The notes under the pieces: model-generated
Told to the model about the DNA's origin: nothing
The model's input: only the letters and a program-made list of their open reading frames with translations
The model's database searches: none
Made by a program: the position numbers and the translations under genes
DNA from: Clostridium sp. CMCC3677
GTDB taxonomy: Bacteria > Bacillota > Clostridia > Clostridiales > Clostridiaceae
Assembly: GCF_023845585.1 (NCBI RefSeq)
Contig: NZ_JAMQHS010000001.1
Location: forward strand, 310,001-374,000
DNA length: 64,000 nucleotides
Direction of reading: 5' to 3'
Shown here: positions 18,672-28,340 of the stretch, in pieces
Layout: each line of letters starts with the position of its first letter
Numbering within the stretch: position 1 is the first letter of the stretch

Positions 18672-19973
18672 ATGGGAATTTTTAAAATTTATCCTGGCAA
18701 ATTAAAAGGAGAAGTTAAAATTCCACCATCTAAAAGTATGGCACATAGAGGTGTTATCTGTGCAGCTTTGGGAGATGGAATAAGTAAAATAAGAAATATT
18801 AATTATTCAGATGATATTATAGCAACTATTGATGCAATGCGCTCATTAGGGGCTATAATAACAAAGGAAAATGATTATCTTCATGTTGTTGGAATAAAAT
18901 CTGAAAAGTGTAAAAAAAATATAGAATTGAATAGAACGATAGATTGTAATGAATCAGGTTCTACATTGAGATTTTTGGTTCCAATTTCTTGTGTTTTTGA
19001 AGGCAGTAATAGATTTATAGGAAGAGGAAATTTAGGTAAAAGACCTTTAGATACATATTATGAAATCTTTGAGAATCAAGGAATTAAGTATTCATATAAG
19101 AAAGGAAAACTTGATTTAAGGACTGAAGGTGTATTAAAAGCAGGAGAGTTTAAACTAAGAGGAGATATAAGTTCTCAATTTATTAGTGGCCTTCTATTTA
19201 CACTTCCTCTTTTAGATGGAGATTCAAAAATAATAATAACAACTGAGTTAGAATCTAAGGGATATATTGACTTAACATTAAGTGCTATGAGTGATTTTGG
19301 AATTGAAATTATAAATAATAATTATAGAGAATTTACAATTAAAGGAAATCAAATTTATAAAAGTAGAGATTATAGAATAGAAGGGGATTATTCTCAAGCA
19401 GCATTTTTTTTAGTTGCTGATGCACTTAATAGTGAAGTATTTATAAATGATTTGAAATTAGAATCTCTTCAAGGAGACAAGGAAGTTATAGAAATACTTG
19501 AAAGAATGAATGTGAAAATAAAAAATATTAATGATAGTATTTTAGGAATTCCAAGAGAAAATTTAAATGCAACTATTATTGATGGTTCTCAATGTCCAGA
19601 TATAATTCCTGTTATTTCTTTGGCAGCTAGTTTGTGTAAGGGTAGAACTGAAATAATAAATGTAGGAAGATTAAGAATTAAAGAATGTGATAGATTAAAT
19701 GCAGTTGCAAGTGAACTAAATAAATTAGGGGCAAATATAATTGAAAAAGAAGACCGTTTAATAATTGATGGAGTTAAAACTTTAAACGGTGGAGTAAAAG
19801 TTTGGAGTCATAAAGACCATAGAATTGCTATGATGCTTGCAATAGCTTCTATAGTTTGCAAAGAACCAATTATCTTAGAAGATTATGAATGTGTTTCAAA
19901 ATCTTATCCAGAGTTTTTTGATGACTTTAAAGCATTAGGAGGAAACTTTCATGAGTGGAATTTGGGGAAATAA
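18672..19973 (+). CDS. aroA: EPSP synthase (3-phosphoshikimate 1-carboxyvinyltransferase)
   Basis: 433 residues; ATG behind AAAGGGGGACAC. Signatures: PPSKSMAHR near 17-25, ESGSTLRF near 95-102, SSQFISGLLF, the EGDYSQAAFF loop and KECDRL near the C-terminal third. Transfers the enolpyruvyl group to shikimate-3-phosphate. The aroC start lies inside its last codons (23-bp overlap), indicating translational coupling. Typical length. Confidence 0.97.
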   Translation: MGIFKIYPGKLKGEVKIPPSKSMAHRGVICAALGDGISKIRNINYSDDIIATIDAMRSLGAIITKENDYLHVVGIKSEKCKKNIELNRTIDCNESGSTLRFLVPISCVFEGSNRFIGRGNLGKRPLDTYYEIFENQGIKYSYKKGKLDLRTEGVLKAGEFKLRGDISSQFISGLLFTLPLLDGDSKIIITTELESKGYIDLTLSAMSDFGIEIINNNYREFTIKGNQIYKSRDYRIEGDYSQAAFFLVADALNSEVFINDLKLESLQGDKEVIEILERMNVKIKNINDSILGIPRENLNATIIDGSQCPDIIPVISLAASLCKGRTEIINVGRLRIKECDRLNAVASELNKLGANIIEKEDRLIIDGVKTLNGGVKVWSHKDHRIAMMLAIASIVCKEPIILEDYECVSKSYPEFFDDFKALGGNFHEWNLGK

Positions 19974-21024
19974 ATTAAAGATTTCTATATTTGGTGAATC
20001 ACATGGAAATGCAATAGGTATAACTGTAGATGGACTTCCATCTGGATTTGAAATTAATATGGAAGATATCTTAAGAGAAATGTCTAGAAGAGCTCCAGGA
20101 AAAAGTAAACTTTCTACAACTAGAAAGGAAGGCGACATTCCAGAAATACTTAGTGGGGTTTTTGAAGGGAAAACTACAGGTGCTCCTTTATGCGCAATGA
20201 TTAGAAATAGCGATATGCATTCAAAAGATTATAGTGAATTAAAAGATTTAATGAGACCAGGTCATGCAGATTATAGCGGTAAAATTAGATATCAGGGCTA
20301 TAATGACTATAGAGGTGGAGGACATTTTTCAGGAAGAATAACAGCACCATTAGTTTTTGCAGGTGCAATATGTAAACAAATATTAGAAAGTAAAAATGTA
20401 TATGTAGGTACTCATGTTAAAAGAATAGGAAATGTTGAAGATAAGGACTTTAGTAAAATAAATTTAACTAAAGATCTTATGGAAAATTTAAGAAGTGAAG
20501 AGCTGCCAGTTTTAATAAAAGAAAATAAAGAAAAGATGAAAAATGAAATACTTGAGGCTAAAAAAGATGGCGATTCTATAGGTGGAATTATAGAATGTGG
20601 AATTATTGGAGTAAAAGCAGGTGTTGGAAATCCATTTTTTGATTCTATAGAATCTACATTGGCACATTTATTATTTTCCGTACCTGCAGTAAAAGGTGTT
20701 GAGTTTGGAAAAGGGTTTGAAATGAGCAAACTTAGAGGTTCTGAATGTAATGATGAATATTATTATGATGGAGATGAAGTAAAAACATATAGTAATAATA
20801 ATGGTGGTATTTTAGGTGGAATATCTAATGGAATGCCAATATTATTCAAGGCTGTTATAAAACCAACTCCATCTATATCTAAAGAGCAGAAAAGCATAAA
20901 TATAAGCGAGAAAAAAAATGGTGTTATTACAGTTAAGGGAAGGCATGATCCATGTATAATCCAAAGGGCTGTACCAGTAATTGAAAGTGTTGCTGCAATT
21001 GGATTACTTGATTTGATGCTTTAA
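19951..21024 (+). CDS. aroC: Chorismate synthase
   Basis: 357 residues; ATG at 19951 with AGGAGG-like TAGGAGGAAAC inside the aroA 3' end. Motifs: FGESHGNAIG near the start, RRAPGKSKLSTTRKE, RPGHADYSGKIRY, RGGGHFSGRITA and RHDPCIIQRAVPV near the end. Makes chorismate from EPSP using reduced FMN. Overlaps aroA by 23 bp. Full length. Confidence 0.97.
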   Translation: MSGIWGNKLKISIFGESHGNAIGITVDGLPSGFEINMEDILREMSRRAPGKSKLSTTRKEGDIPEILSGVFEGKTTGAPLCAMIRNSDMHSKDYSELKDLMRPGHADYSGKIRYQGYNDYRGGGHFSGRITAPLVFAGAICKQILESKNVYVGTHVKRIGNVEDKDFSKINLTKDLMENLRSEELPVLIKENKEKMKNEILEAKKDGDSIGGIIECGIIGVKAGVGNPFFDSIESTLAHLLFSVPAVKGVEFGKGFEMSKLRGSECNDEYYYDGDEVKTYSNNNGGILGGISNGMPILFKAVIKPTPSISKEQKSINISEKKNGVITVKGRHDPCIIQRAVPVIESVAAIGLLDLML

Positions 21025-21107
21025 ATATAAAGAAGTGCATATAACTTTCAACTAAAAGAGCGTGTAGTAATCACTTTCTTAAATATTAAAAATAAGGGGC
21101 GTGACAT

Positions 21108-22250
21108 ATGGCAGGTTTAGATGATTATAGAAATAGTATAGATGAAATAGATCAAAAGATAACTGAATTATTTGAGCAGAGAATGGATGTTGTTCTTAAA
21201 GTGGGTGAATATAAGAAAAAAAATAATTTGCCTATATTTAATAAGAATAGAGAAGATGATGTTATAAAGAAGAACTTAGGTTATCTAAAAAATCAAGATT
21301 ATATTGAAGAAACAGAGAAATTCTTTGAAAAATTAATGGAAATATCAAGACAGCTTCAAAGTAGAAAAATGATAGAAGAAGATTTGATAGAAGAGAAAAA
21401 ATTAAATAATAATATTAATGTTTGTGAAAACAAAAAAATAGGGTTTTATGGCGCGCAAGGGTCTTTTACAGAAGAAGCGATGATTAAATATTTTGGTGAA
21501 GATAGAGATTCTAAATCATATGAAGAATTTGAAGATGTATTTTTAGCAATTAAAAATGATGAAATTAATTATGGAATACTTCCAATAGAAAATTCATCAA
21601 CAGGAGCAATTTCTAGTGTATATGATCTTTTGTATAAATACGGATTTTTTATAAATGGAGAAGTATGTATAAAAATAAATCAAAATTTAATTGGGGTAGA
21701 GGGAAGCAATTTAAGTGAAATTAAAGAGATATATTCACATACTCAAGGATTTGAACAAAGTTCAGATTTTTTAAAGAAGTATAATGAATGGAAGTTGATA
21801 CCATTTCATAGTACAGCTAGTAGTGCTAAATTAATCAAAGAGTTAGAGGATAAATCAAAAGCTGCAATAGGTAGTAAAAGAGTAGCTAATATATATGATT
21901 TAAAAATTATTAAAGAAAATATAAACAATCAAACAGAAAATTTCACAAGGTTTATAATAATTTCTAAAGAATTAGAAGAAAATAAAAATTCCAATAAAAT
22001 TAGTGTAGTATTTTCACTTGAAGATAAGGCTGGTACGTTATATAAGTTATTAAGACATTTTGCAGAAAATAATATAAATATGATTAAAATAGAATCAAGA
22101 CCAATGAAAAATGGTCCTTGGAAGTACTTTTTATATGGTGATTTTGAAGGTGATTTATCATCAGAAAAGGTTAAAAAAGCTTTATATTTAATTGAACAAA
22201 GTAGTGCTTACTTTAAATTATTGGGGGCATATGAAAAAAATAGATGTTAG
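21108..22250 (+). CDS. pheA: Bifunctional chorismate mutase / prephenate dehydratase
   Basis: 380 residues; ATG with AAGGGGCG upstream. An AroQ-type chorismate mutase domain at about 1-90 (DDYRNSIDEIDQKI, LFEQRMDVVLKVGEYKK) is followed by prephenate dehydratase at about 109-285 (GFYGAQGSFTEEA, PIENSSTGAI, NFTRFIIIS). An ACT domain from about 297 carries the Phe-binding ESRP motif. Converts chorismate to phenylpyruvate and is probably feedback-inhibited by Phe through the ACT domain. Middle of the aromatic operon. Confidence 0.95.
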   Translation: MAGLDDYRNSIDEIDQKITELFEQRMDVVLKVGEYKKKNNLPIFNKNREDDVIKKNLGYLKNQDYIEETEKFFEKLMEISRQLQSRKMIEEDLIEEKKLNNNINVCENKKIGFYGAQGSFTEEAMIKYFGEDRDSKSYEEFEDVFLAIKNDEINYGILPIENSSTGAISSVYDLLYKYGFFINGEVCIKINQNLIGVEGSNLSEIKEIYSHTQGFEQSSDFLKKYNEWKLIPFHSTASSAKLIKELEDKSKAAIGSKRVANIYDLKIIKENINNQTENFTRFIIISKELEENKNSNKISVVFSLEDKAGTLYKLLRHFAENNINMIKIESRPMKNGPWKYFLYGDFEGDLSSEKVKKALYLIEQSSAYFKLLGAYEKNRC

Positions 22251-22275
22251 ATGAACAAAGAAAGGGTGTGAAATA

Positions 22276-23088
22276 TTGAATTTTTACGGATTACTAGGTG
22301 AAAAATTATCACATTCTATATCACCAATGATTCATAATAAGATTTTTTCACTTTTAAATATTGATGGGGCGTATAAAATATTTGAAGTGGAAAAAAATAA
22401 TTTAAGTAAATTTACAGAGTCATTAAAAGTATTGAAAATTAAGGGTTGTAATGTAACAATTCCTTATAAGGAAGATATAATGAAATATTTAGATGAAATA
22501 TCACCTGAAGCAAAAAAAATAAAAGCAATAAATACAATATTATTAAAAGATAATAAATTATATGGATTTAATAGTGATTATTATGGATTTAATAGTATAT
22601 TAGTTAGAAACAATATAGAAGTTAATGGTAAAATAGCTATTATACTAGGAACAGGGGGAGCATCTAAAGCTGCAGTTACTTTATTATTAGATAGAGGCAT
22701 AAAAAAAATATATTTGGTTTCTAGAAGCAAGAAATCAATTCCTTTGGTTGAGGATATTAAAATCGAATATAGAACTTATGAGGACATAGGTAATGTAAAA
22801 GGTGATATATTGATAAATGCAACTCCAGTAGGAATGTATCCTAATGTAGATAATAACCCTGTTGATGAAAAGATTATTAATAATTTTGATGTATTAATAG
22901 ACTTAATATATAATCCAAGAGAAACTAAATTTCTTCAATGTGGAAAAAGACTAAATAAAAAAGTTTGTGGGGGATTAGAAATGCTTCTAGGACAAGCAAT
23001 TAAGTCATCAGAAATTTGGCATGATATATCTATAAATCCTGATATTCAAGAAAAATTATATTCATATATAAATGAAGAATTTAAATAG
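22276..23088 (+). CDS. aroE: Shikimate dehydrogenase
   Basis: 270 residues from TTG 22276, with AAAGGGTGTG upstream. Substrate-binding LGEKLSHSISPMIHN at the N-terminus, catalytic Lys in NVTIPYK near residue 65, AINTI, and the NADP loop GTGGASKA near 128-135. C-terminal GGLEMLLGQA is typical. Reduces 3-dehydroshikimate to shikimate. 25 bp after pheA, 12 bp before aroK. Confidence 0.95.
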   Translation: MNFYGLLGEKLSHSISPMIHNKIFSLLNIDGAYKIFEVEKNNLSKFTESLKVLKIKGCNVTIPYKEDIMKYLDEISPEAKKIKAINTILLKDNKLYGFNSDYYGFNSILVRNNIEVNGKIAIILGTGGASKAAVTLLLDRGIKKIYLVSRSKKSIPLVEDIKIEYRTYEDIGNVKGDILINATPVGMYPNVDNNPVDEKIINNFDVLIDLIYNPRETKFLQCGKRLNKKVCGGLEMLLGQAIKSSEIWHDISINPDIQEKLYSYINEEFK

Positions 23089-23100
23089 AGAGAATAGATT

Positions 23101-23598
23101 ATGAAAAGTAAAATATTTTTAATAGGAATGCCTGGATGTGGAAAGTCTACAATTGGAGAAATTATAGCTAAAGAATTATTGTTAAAATTTATAGATATGG
23201 ATATATATATTGAGGGAAAAACATCAAAAACAATTTCCAAACTTTTTGAACAAGGAGAAGATTATTTTAGAGATATAGAAAGTGAAACTTGTAAAGAAAT
23301 AATAAAGTATGATAATGTTGTAATAGCAACTGGTGGTGGAATAGTAAAAATAGATAAAAATATAAATATTCTAAAAGAAAATGGATTAGTAATTTTTATA
23401 GATAGACCAGTTGAAAAAATTATTTCTGATATAGATGTTTCAAGAAGACCTCTTTTAAAAGATGGAAAAAAGAGGATTGTAGAATTATATAAAGAAAGAT
23501 ATAATCTTTACAAAAAAGCATCACATAATATAGTTGTTAATGATGGAATTATGGATGAAGTAGTAGAAGAGATAAAAAGATTAATAGTTAAAAGTTAA
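23101..23598 (+). CDS. aroK: Shikimate kinase
   Basis: 165 residues; ATG closely following aroE. P-loop GMPGCGKST near residues 9-17, DMDIYIE (Asp of the DxD shikimate site), FRDIESE, ATGGGIV and RRPLLK (lid). Phosphorylates shikimate before AroA. Length normal. About 130 bp without genes follow before the second DAHP synthase, containing a weak GATATT/AATATC hairpin (about 23609-23631). Confidence 0.95.
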   Translation: MKSKIFLIGMPGCGKSTIGEIIAKELLLKFIDMDIYIEGKTSKTISKLFEQGEDYFRDIESETCKEIIKYDNVVIATGGGIVKIDKNINILKENGLVIFIDRPVEKIISDIDVSRRPLLKDGKKRIVELYKERYNLYKKASHNIVVNDGIMDEVVEEIKRLIVKS

Positions 23599-23730
23599 TG
23601 TTTATAATTGATATTTTAAATTAGAATATCAGTTAACAAATAAAAATTGATAAATATAAAATTAAATTTATGAAGGATAGTAGAATAGTAGAATTAAAAA
23701 AATTTATTTGAAGTACAGGAGGAGTTTTAC

Positions 23731-24744
23731 ATGATTATTATTATGAAACCAAAAGCAAGTGAAGAAGAAATAGGAAAGGTTAAGTCTTTTATTGAAAGTA
23801 AGGGGTTAGAAACACATATTTCAAAGGGAAATACTTATTATATTGTAGGTATTGTAGGAGATACAGCAATAATAGATCCTAAAAAATTACAAGTACTTAA
23901 GGGTGTAGACAGAGTAATGAAGGTACAAGAACCTTTTAAAAAGGCAAATAGAATTTTTAAACCAAATGACACAATAATAAATATAGATGGTTCAATAGTT
24001 GGAGGTGGAAAGCTTGGTATAATGGCTGGTCCATGTTCTGTTGAATCTGAAGAGCAAATAATTGAAGTAGCAAAAAGAGTTAAGGCAGCAGGTGCTAATT
24101 TTTTAAGAGGTGGTGCATTTAAGCCAAGAACTTCACCTTATAGTTTCCAAGGACTAGAGCTTGAAGGATTAAAACTTTTAAAGGCAGCTAAGCAAGAAAC
24201 AGGACTTCCAATAGTAACTGAGCTTATGTCAACAGATTATATTGATACATTTGTAGAAGAAGTTGATGTAATTCAAATTGGAGCTAGAAATATGCAAAAC
24301 TTTGATTTGTTAAAACAAATTGGTAGAACTAAGAAACCTATATTATTAAAAAGGGGTCTATCAGCAACAATTGAGGAATGGTTAATGTCAGCAGAATATA
24401 TAATGGCAGGTGGAAATGAAAATGTAATACTTTGTGAAAGAGGTATTAGAACATTTGAAACAATAACTAGAAATACGTTAGATTTACAAGCAATTCCTGT
24501 TGTTAAGAGGTTATCACATTTACCTATAATTATAGATCCAAGTCATGCAGGTGGATATGCATACTTAGTTGAGCCAATGGCAAAAGCAGCAATAATTGCA
24601 GGGGCTGATGGTTTGATGATAGAAGTTCATAATGATCCAGAAAATGCACTAAGTGATGGTCAACAATCACTTACTCCAGACCAATTTGATGGACTTATGG
24701 GGAAAGTTAAGGCAGTAGCAGAAATAGAAGGAAAAGAAATATAA
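23731..24744 (+). CDS. aroF: DAHP synthase, second copy
   Basis: 337 residues; ATG with ACAGGAGGAG upstream. Same class I-beta architecture and length as the copy at 16440: N-terminal ferredoxin-like domain, AGPCSVESEEQI near 99, RGGAFKPRTSPYSFQG, IDPSHAGG. The N-terminal domains differ more than the catalytic parts, suggesting different feedback ligands. It is four bases from the tyrA ribosome site, so a tyrosine-responsive isoform is plausible but unproven. Confidence 0.95.
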   Translation: MIIIMKPKASEEEIGKVKSFIESKGLETHISKGNTYYIVGIVGDTAIIDPKKLQVLKGVDRVMKVQEPFKKANRIFKPNDTIINIDGSIVGGGKLGIMAGPCSVESEEQIIEVAKRVKAAGANFLRGGAFKPRTSPYSFQGLELEGLKLLKAAKQETGLPIVTELMSTDYIDTFVEEVDVIQIGARNMQNFDLLKQIGRTKKPILLKRGLSATIEEWLMSAEYIMAGGNENVILCERGIRTFETITRNTLDLQAIPVVKRLSHLPIIIDPSHAGGYAYLVEPMAKAAIIAGADGLMIEVHNDPENALSDGQQSLTPDQFDGLMGKVKAVAEIEGKEI

Positions 24745-24759
24745 TTCTTGGAGGGCTAT

Positions 24760-25593
24760 ATGAAAGTGGTAATAGTAGGTCTTGGAGTAATAGGTGGATC
24801 TTTTGCAATGGCATTAAAAGATGCTGGTTATAAAAATGTTTATGGAATAGATAATAATGAAGAGACATTATTAAAAGCTGAAAAGCTAAACTTAATAAGA
24901 CGAGGATATACTGATGGAAATGAAATTTTAAAAGATGCGGATTTAATTATAATATCAATATATCCTAAGCTTGTTAAAGATTTTATTAAAAATAATATAG
25001 ATAATTTTAAAGATGGGGCAGTAATAACTGATGCAACTGGAATAAAGAAGTTATTTATAAATGATATAGTCAAGATATTACCTTCAAATATAGATTTTGT
25101 ATTTGGACACCCAATGGCTGGAAGAGAAAAAAAGGGAATAGATTTTGCAAGCAGTGATGTTTTTAAAGGTGCTAACTATATTTTGACTCCAACTTCAAAA
25201 AATAAAGAAGATAATTTGAAGTTAGTAGAAAACTTAGCATATGAAATAGGTTTTAAAAGAGTTAAAAGAATAAGTCCAGAATTTCATGATGAAATGATAG
25301 GATTTACTAGTCAGTTACCTCATTCCCTAGCAGTAGCTTTAGTAAATAGTGACTTAGAGGGAAGAGACACTGGAAGTTTTATTGGTGATAGTTATAGAGA
25401 CTTAACTAGAATTGCTAATATAAACGAAGATTTATGGAGTGAACTTTTTTTAGGAAACAAAGAAAATCTATTAAAATCTATAGAATCATTTGAATGTGAA
25501 CTAGATAAAATAAAAGATGCAATAAAAGATGATGATAAAGAATCCTTAAAAGAATTATTTATAAAATCAACTAAGAGACGTGAAAAATTATAA
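24760..25593 (+). CDS. tyrA: Prephenate dehydrogenase
   Basis: 277 residues from ATG 24760, with TTGGAGGG directly upstream (an in-frame TTG within that site is unlikely as the start). NAD-binding GLGVIGGSFAMAL at the N-terminus, then DATGIK and FGHPMAGREKKG near 118-129 with the catalytic-type His. Oxidatively decarboxylates prephenate to 4-hydroxyphenylpyruvate for tyrosine. No C-terminal ACT domain. Last gene of the aromatic operon; a palindromic element follows at once. Confidence 0.92.
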   Translation: MKVVIVGLGVIGGSFAMALKDAGYKNVYGIDNNEETLLKAEKLNLIRRGYTDGNEILKDADLIIISIYPKLVKDFIKNNIDNFKDGAVITDATGIKKLFINDIVKILPSNIDFVFGHPMAGREKKGIDFASSDVFKGANYILTPTSKNKEDNLKLVENLAYEIGFKRVKRISPEFHDEMIGFTSQLPHSLAVALVNSDLEGRDTGSFIGDSYRDLTRIANINEDLWSELFLGNKENLLKSIESFECELDKIKDAIKDDDKESLKELFIKSTKRREKL

Positions 25594-25598
25594 TTAAA

Positions 25599-25801
25599 GG
25601 CTGTGCTTTAGCAACATGTTGATATATGCAATATGTAAGGTGGCATTGTAATTAGACTTTGAGAATACTTAATGAGTATTGTCACATTTACTGCTTGTCT
25701 CAATTTCATATTGGAGCAAGCTAAAATGGGACTATACTCATTTTTAGTATTCCTAAGTTTAATTACTAAGTCCACCTTTACTTATGCATATATCAAAATA
25801 G
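25599..25801. repeat. Dispersed palindromic element, copy C
   Basis: Left end GGCTGTGCTTTA, then TGTTGATATATGC. The right arm is inverted (GCATATATCA), but the terminal TAAAACAGAGCC is missing. The inner arms TAATGAGTATTGTCACATTT and CTCATTTTTAGTATTCC are as in copy G. It fills the whole gap between convergent tyrA and nagA. Confidence 0.8.
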
Positions 25802-25806
25802 TTTTT

Positions 25807-26946
25807 TTAATAAAATTCTTTTCCTGAAATAAACACTTTCTTTATGTTTATATTATCATCGAATAATATTAGATCGGCATCGTAACCTTCCTTAATTAGT
25901 CCTTTATGATCAGCTATCTTACAATGTTTAGCTGGATTATATGAAGCCATTTTTACAATTTCATTTAATGGTAAATCTGAATTTTTGTAGATATTATTAA
26001 CAGCTTTATCAAGGGTTAAAACAGAACCAGCTAGAGAGCCAGACTTAACTCTTGCAGCACCATTTTTAACAATAACGTCTTGTCCACCTAAATAGTATTT
26101 TCCATCAGGCATGCAACATGCCATCATGGCATCAGTTATTAACAAAACATTATCGGTACCTTTTTGCTTATAAGCAATTCTCAATGCAGGATATGAGATA
26201 TGAATTCCATCCGAAATAGTTTCTGTTTTAATATCACTATCGAATATAGCACCTACAATTCCAGGACTTCTATGAGTAAAGAAAGGCATTGCATTATAAA
26301 GGTGAGTTGAATGAGTAGCACCACATTTAATTGAATGTATTGTTTCTTCATAAGTAGCTTTTGTATGTCCTAATGAACATACAATTCCATTAGCAGAAAG
26401 ATATTTAATTAAATCATTAGAACCAGAAAGTTCTGGTGCTAATGTAAGTGAAATAACAGAGTCTTCACAATCCTTAACCATAGATTCATAAGTAAATATT
26501 GATGGTGGCAAAATGTAATCAGGATTTTGAGCTCCAATTGCATTTGGATTTATAAAAGGACCTTCTAAATGAGCTCCCAAAACATGAGCACCTTCTGAAC
26601 CTTTTTCTTTTAATAATTTAATAGCTCTCATAGATTTATTAATATCACTAATTGAAACAGTCATAGTAGTAGGCACAAAGGAAGTTGTACCATGCTTAGC
26701 TATTGTTTTTGCAATTGTATTTATAGAATCGATTGTTCCGTCCATCGTATCACATCCACCAGCGCCATGAATATGTGCATCAATAAATCCAGGTGAAAGG
26801 TATAAACCTTTCGCATCTATAATCTGATTAATCTCATTATTAGTAAAACTAGAGGGATTAATTTTTTTTATCTTACCATCTTGAATAATAACAGAACCTT
26901 TTTCTATTTTATCTAAATAAATAATGTTACAATTTGTAATTAACAT
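25807..26946 (-). CDS. nagA: N-acetylglucosamine-6-phosphate deacetylase
   Basis: 379 residues; ATG with TAGGAGG upstream. Amidohydrolase fold: HIHGAGG near residue 58 (metal His pair), HLEGPF near 128, GHTKAT, HLYNAM and the catalytic Asp in LLITDAM near 271. Deacetylates GlcNAc-6-P; homologues also act on GalNAc-6-P. It lies divergent from, and one gene away from, a GalNAc-type PTS cluster, so it may supply that pathway's deacetylation step. No GGTAATTACC operator is seen at its own promoter region. Confidence 0.92.
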   Translation of the reverse strand: MLITNCNIIYLDKIEKGSVIIQDGKIKKINPSSFTNNEINQIIDAKGLYLSPGFIDAHIHGAGGCDTMDGTIDSINTIAKTIAKHGTTSFVPTTMTVSISDINKSMRAIKLLKEKGSEGAHVLGAHLEGPFINPNAIGAQNPDYILPPSIFTYESMVKDCEDSVISLTLAPELSGSNDLIKYLSANGIVCSLGHTKATYEETIHSIKCGATHSTHLYNAMPFFTHRSPGIVGAIFDSDIKTETISDGIHISYPALRIAYKQKGTDNVLLITDAMMACCMPDGKYYLGGQDVIVKNGAARVKSGSLAGSVLTLDKAVNNIYKNSDLPLNEIVKMASYNPAKHCKIADHKGLIKEGYDADLILFDDNINIKKVFISGKEFY

Positions 26947-27048
26947 TTTTAAAACCTCCTAAATACTTAAAGATATTATTGAAAAAAATTTAATATGTAT
27001 GTAATAAGAATCCTAAAAAGATAAAAAAGTCCTTTAATATTTAATTAT

Positions 27049-27078
27049 TTTACATAAATTGTAAAACAAGGTTATAAT
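27049..27078 (+). promoter_or_regulatory. Probable promoter of the membrane protein gene
   Basis: TTTACA (27049-27054) and TATAAT (27073-27078), spacer 18 bp, 45 bp before the ATG at 27123. Confidence 0.5.
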
Positions 27079-27122
27079 TCTTTAAAAATAAAATATAATT
27101 AATTTAAAAGGAGGGGGTTTTT

Positions 27123-27665
27123 ATGCAATATTTTAACTTTATTTTATTAGCAATAGTTTTATCTTTTTCAACAATATATATTTATAATATATTTGCTTTA
27201 AAAAGTGCCGGAAAGGAAAGCATAAAGGTTTCTTTATTATTAATGTTATTTAGTATTCCTATAGCTATATGTATACTTATAGTTATGAGTTTATTCTTAA
27301 AATTGGCAAACTGGACATTACCAGTTGACATTTCTAACTATAAAATATTCATTGTGTCTTTTGCAAGTGTGTTTGTAATTTTTATTGGAGAGTTTATTAT
27401 AAAGACATTTTTATCTGGTACAATAAGTAGTTATTTTAATAGAAAATATAAAGAAAAAAATTTATCAGAAAAGCAAATGCTTAACATAATTAGAGAAAAA
27501 CATAGAATTATAGAGATATTAAAAGTTATTTTAATGTTTTTGATTAGCTGTATTATATATTGGGTATTATTAAGCATTTTAAATATTATAGGTATTATAT
27601 TTATTGTAATGGTTTCATCTGTAATTACAAGTATGTTATATTTTTTTATGTTTAAGAGTAATTAG
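27123..27665 (+). CDS. Hypothetical integral membrane protein
   Basis: 180 residues; ATG with AAAGGAGGGGG upstream. About five hydrophobic segments (around 2-25, 36-62, 74-97, 127-150 and 153-175), with a charged cytoplasmic-type loop KYKEKNLSEKQ between the third and fourth. No motif that I recognise. Located between nagA and the PTS operon promoter, with its own promoter, so a link to the sugar genes is not shown. Confidence 0.75.
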   Translation: MQYFNFILLAIVLSFSTIYIYNIFALKSAGKESIKVSLLLMLFSIPIAICILIVMSLFLKLANWTLPVDISNYKIFIVSFASVFVIFIGEFIIKTFLSGTISSYFNRKYKEKNLSEKQMLNIIREKHRIIEILKVILMFLISCIIYWVLLSILNIIGIIFIVMVSSVITSMLYFFMFKSN

Positions 27666-27715
27666 AATTTTTTCTAAAATAGATTTATTTAAATAAAATA
27701 ATATAATTAAACATG

Positions 27716-27744
27716 TTGACACATCTTTTGTAAAGGTTTAATAT
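27716..27744 (+). promoter_or_regulatory. Promoter of the GalNAc-type PTS operon
   Basis: TTGACA (27716-27721), exactly 17 bp, then TAATAT (27739-27744). A palindromic operator lies at the expected start site just downstream. Confidence 0.75.
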
Positions 27745-27752
27745 TTAAGTAT

Positions 27753-27762
27753 GGTAATTACC
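27753..27762. promoter_or_regulatory. Operator GGTAATTACC, probable GntR/HutC-family site
   Basis: A perfect 10-bp palindrome 8 bp after the -10 box, overlapping the expected +1. The GT...AC form is typical of HutC-subfamily GntR regulators, and the cluster encodes one (30149). A near copy precedes agaS (30892). Confidence 0.7.
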
Positions 27763-27804
27763 AATTATTAGAAAACAAACTGGTATTTATAGGAGGGATG
27801 AGAA

Positions 27805-28281
27805 ATGCCAAACATATTAATGACTAGAATTGATAATAGACTAGTACATGGACAAGTAGGTGTTACTTGGGTAAATCACCTAGGAGCAAATTTACTTGTA
27901 GTAGCAAATGATGAGGTGGCTAAAGATTCTGTTCAACAAAATTTAATGGAGATGGTCATTCCAGATACTATAGGGATAAGGTTTTTCTCAATACAAAAGA
28001 CTGTAAATATAATAAACAAAGCAGCACCAAGACAATTAATTTTCTTGGTATGTAGAACTCCACAAGATGCAGTAAGATTAGTTGAGGGAGGAGTTCCTAT
28101 AAAAAAGATAAATATAGGTAATTTACATTTCAGTGAAGGAAAGAAACAAATTTCTTCTACTGTTTTTATAGACGAAAGTGATAGACAAGCTTTTAGAAGA
28201 CTCAAAGAATTAGGAGTTCAACTAGAAATAAGAAGAGTACCTGATGAAGCAATAGATGAAGATATTTATAAACACATATAA
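27805..28281 (+). CDS. PTS mannose/fructose/sorbose-family EIIB
   Basis: 158 residues; ATG with TAGGAGGGATG upstream. Phosphorylated His15 in NRLVHGQVG, the hallmark of the family. Transfers phosphate from EIIA to the incoming sugar in the cytoplasm. With the IIC, IID and later IIA genes, and the AgaS, aldolase and kinase genes, a GalNAc/galactosamine transporter (AgaVWEF-like) is the best guess; the sugar is inferred from neighbours. Confidence 0.9.
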   Translation: MPNILMTRIDNRLVHGQVGVTWVNHLGANLLVVANDEVAKDSVQQNLMEMVIPDTIGIRFFSIQKTVNIINKAAPRQLIFLVCRTPQDAVRLVEGGVPIKKINIGNLHFSEGKKQISSTVFIDESDRQAFRRLKELGVQLEIRRVPDEAIDEDIYKHI

Positions 28282-28340
28282 ATCCATAAAATTAAAAATA
28301 TTTTTATTATCAAAAAATATATTAATGAAGGAGGAACATT

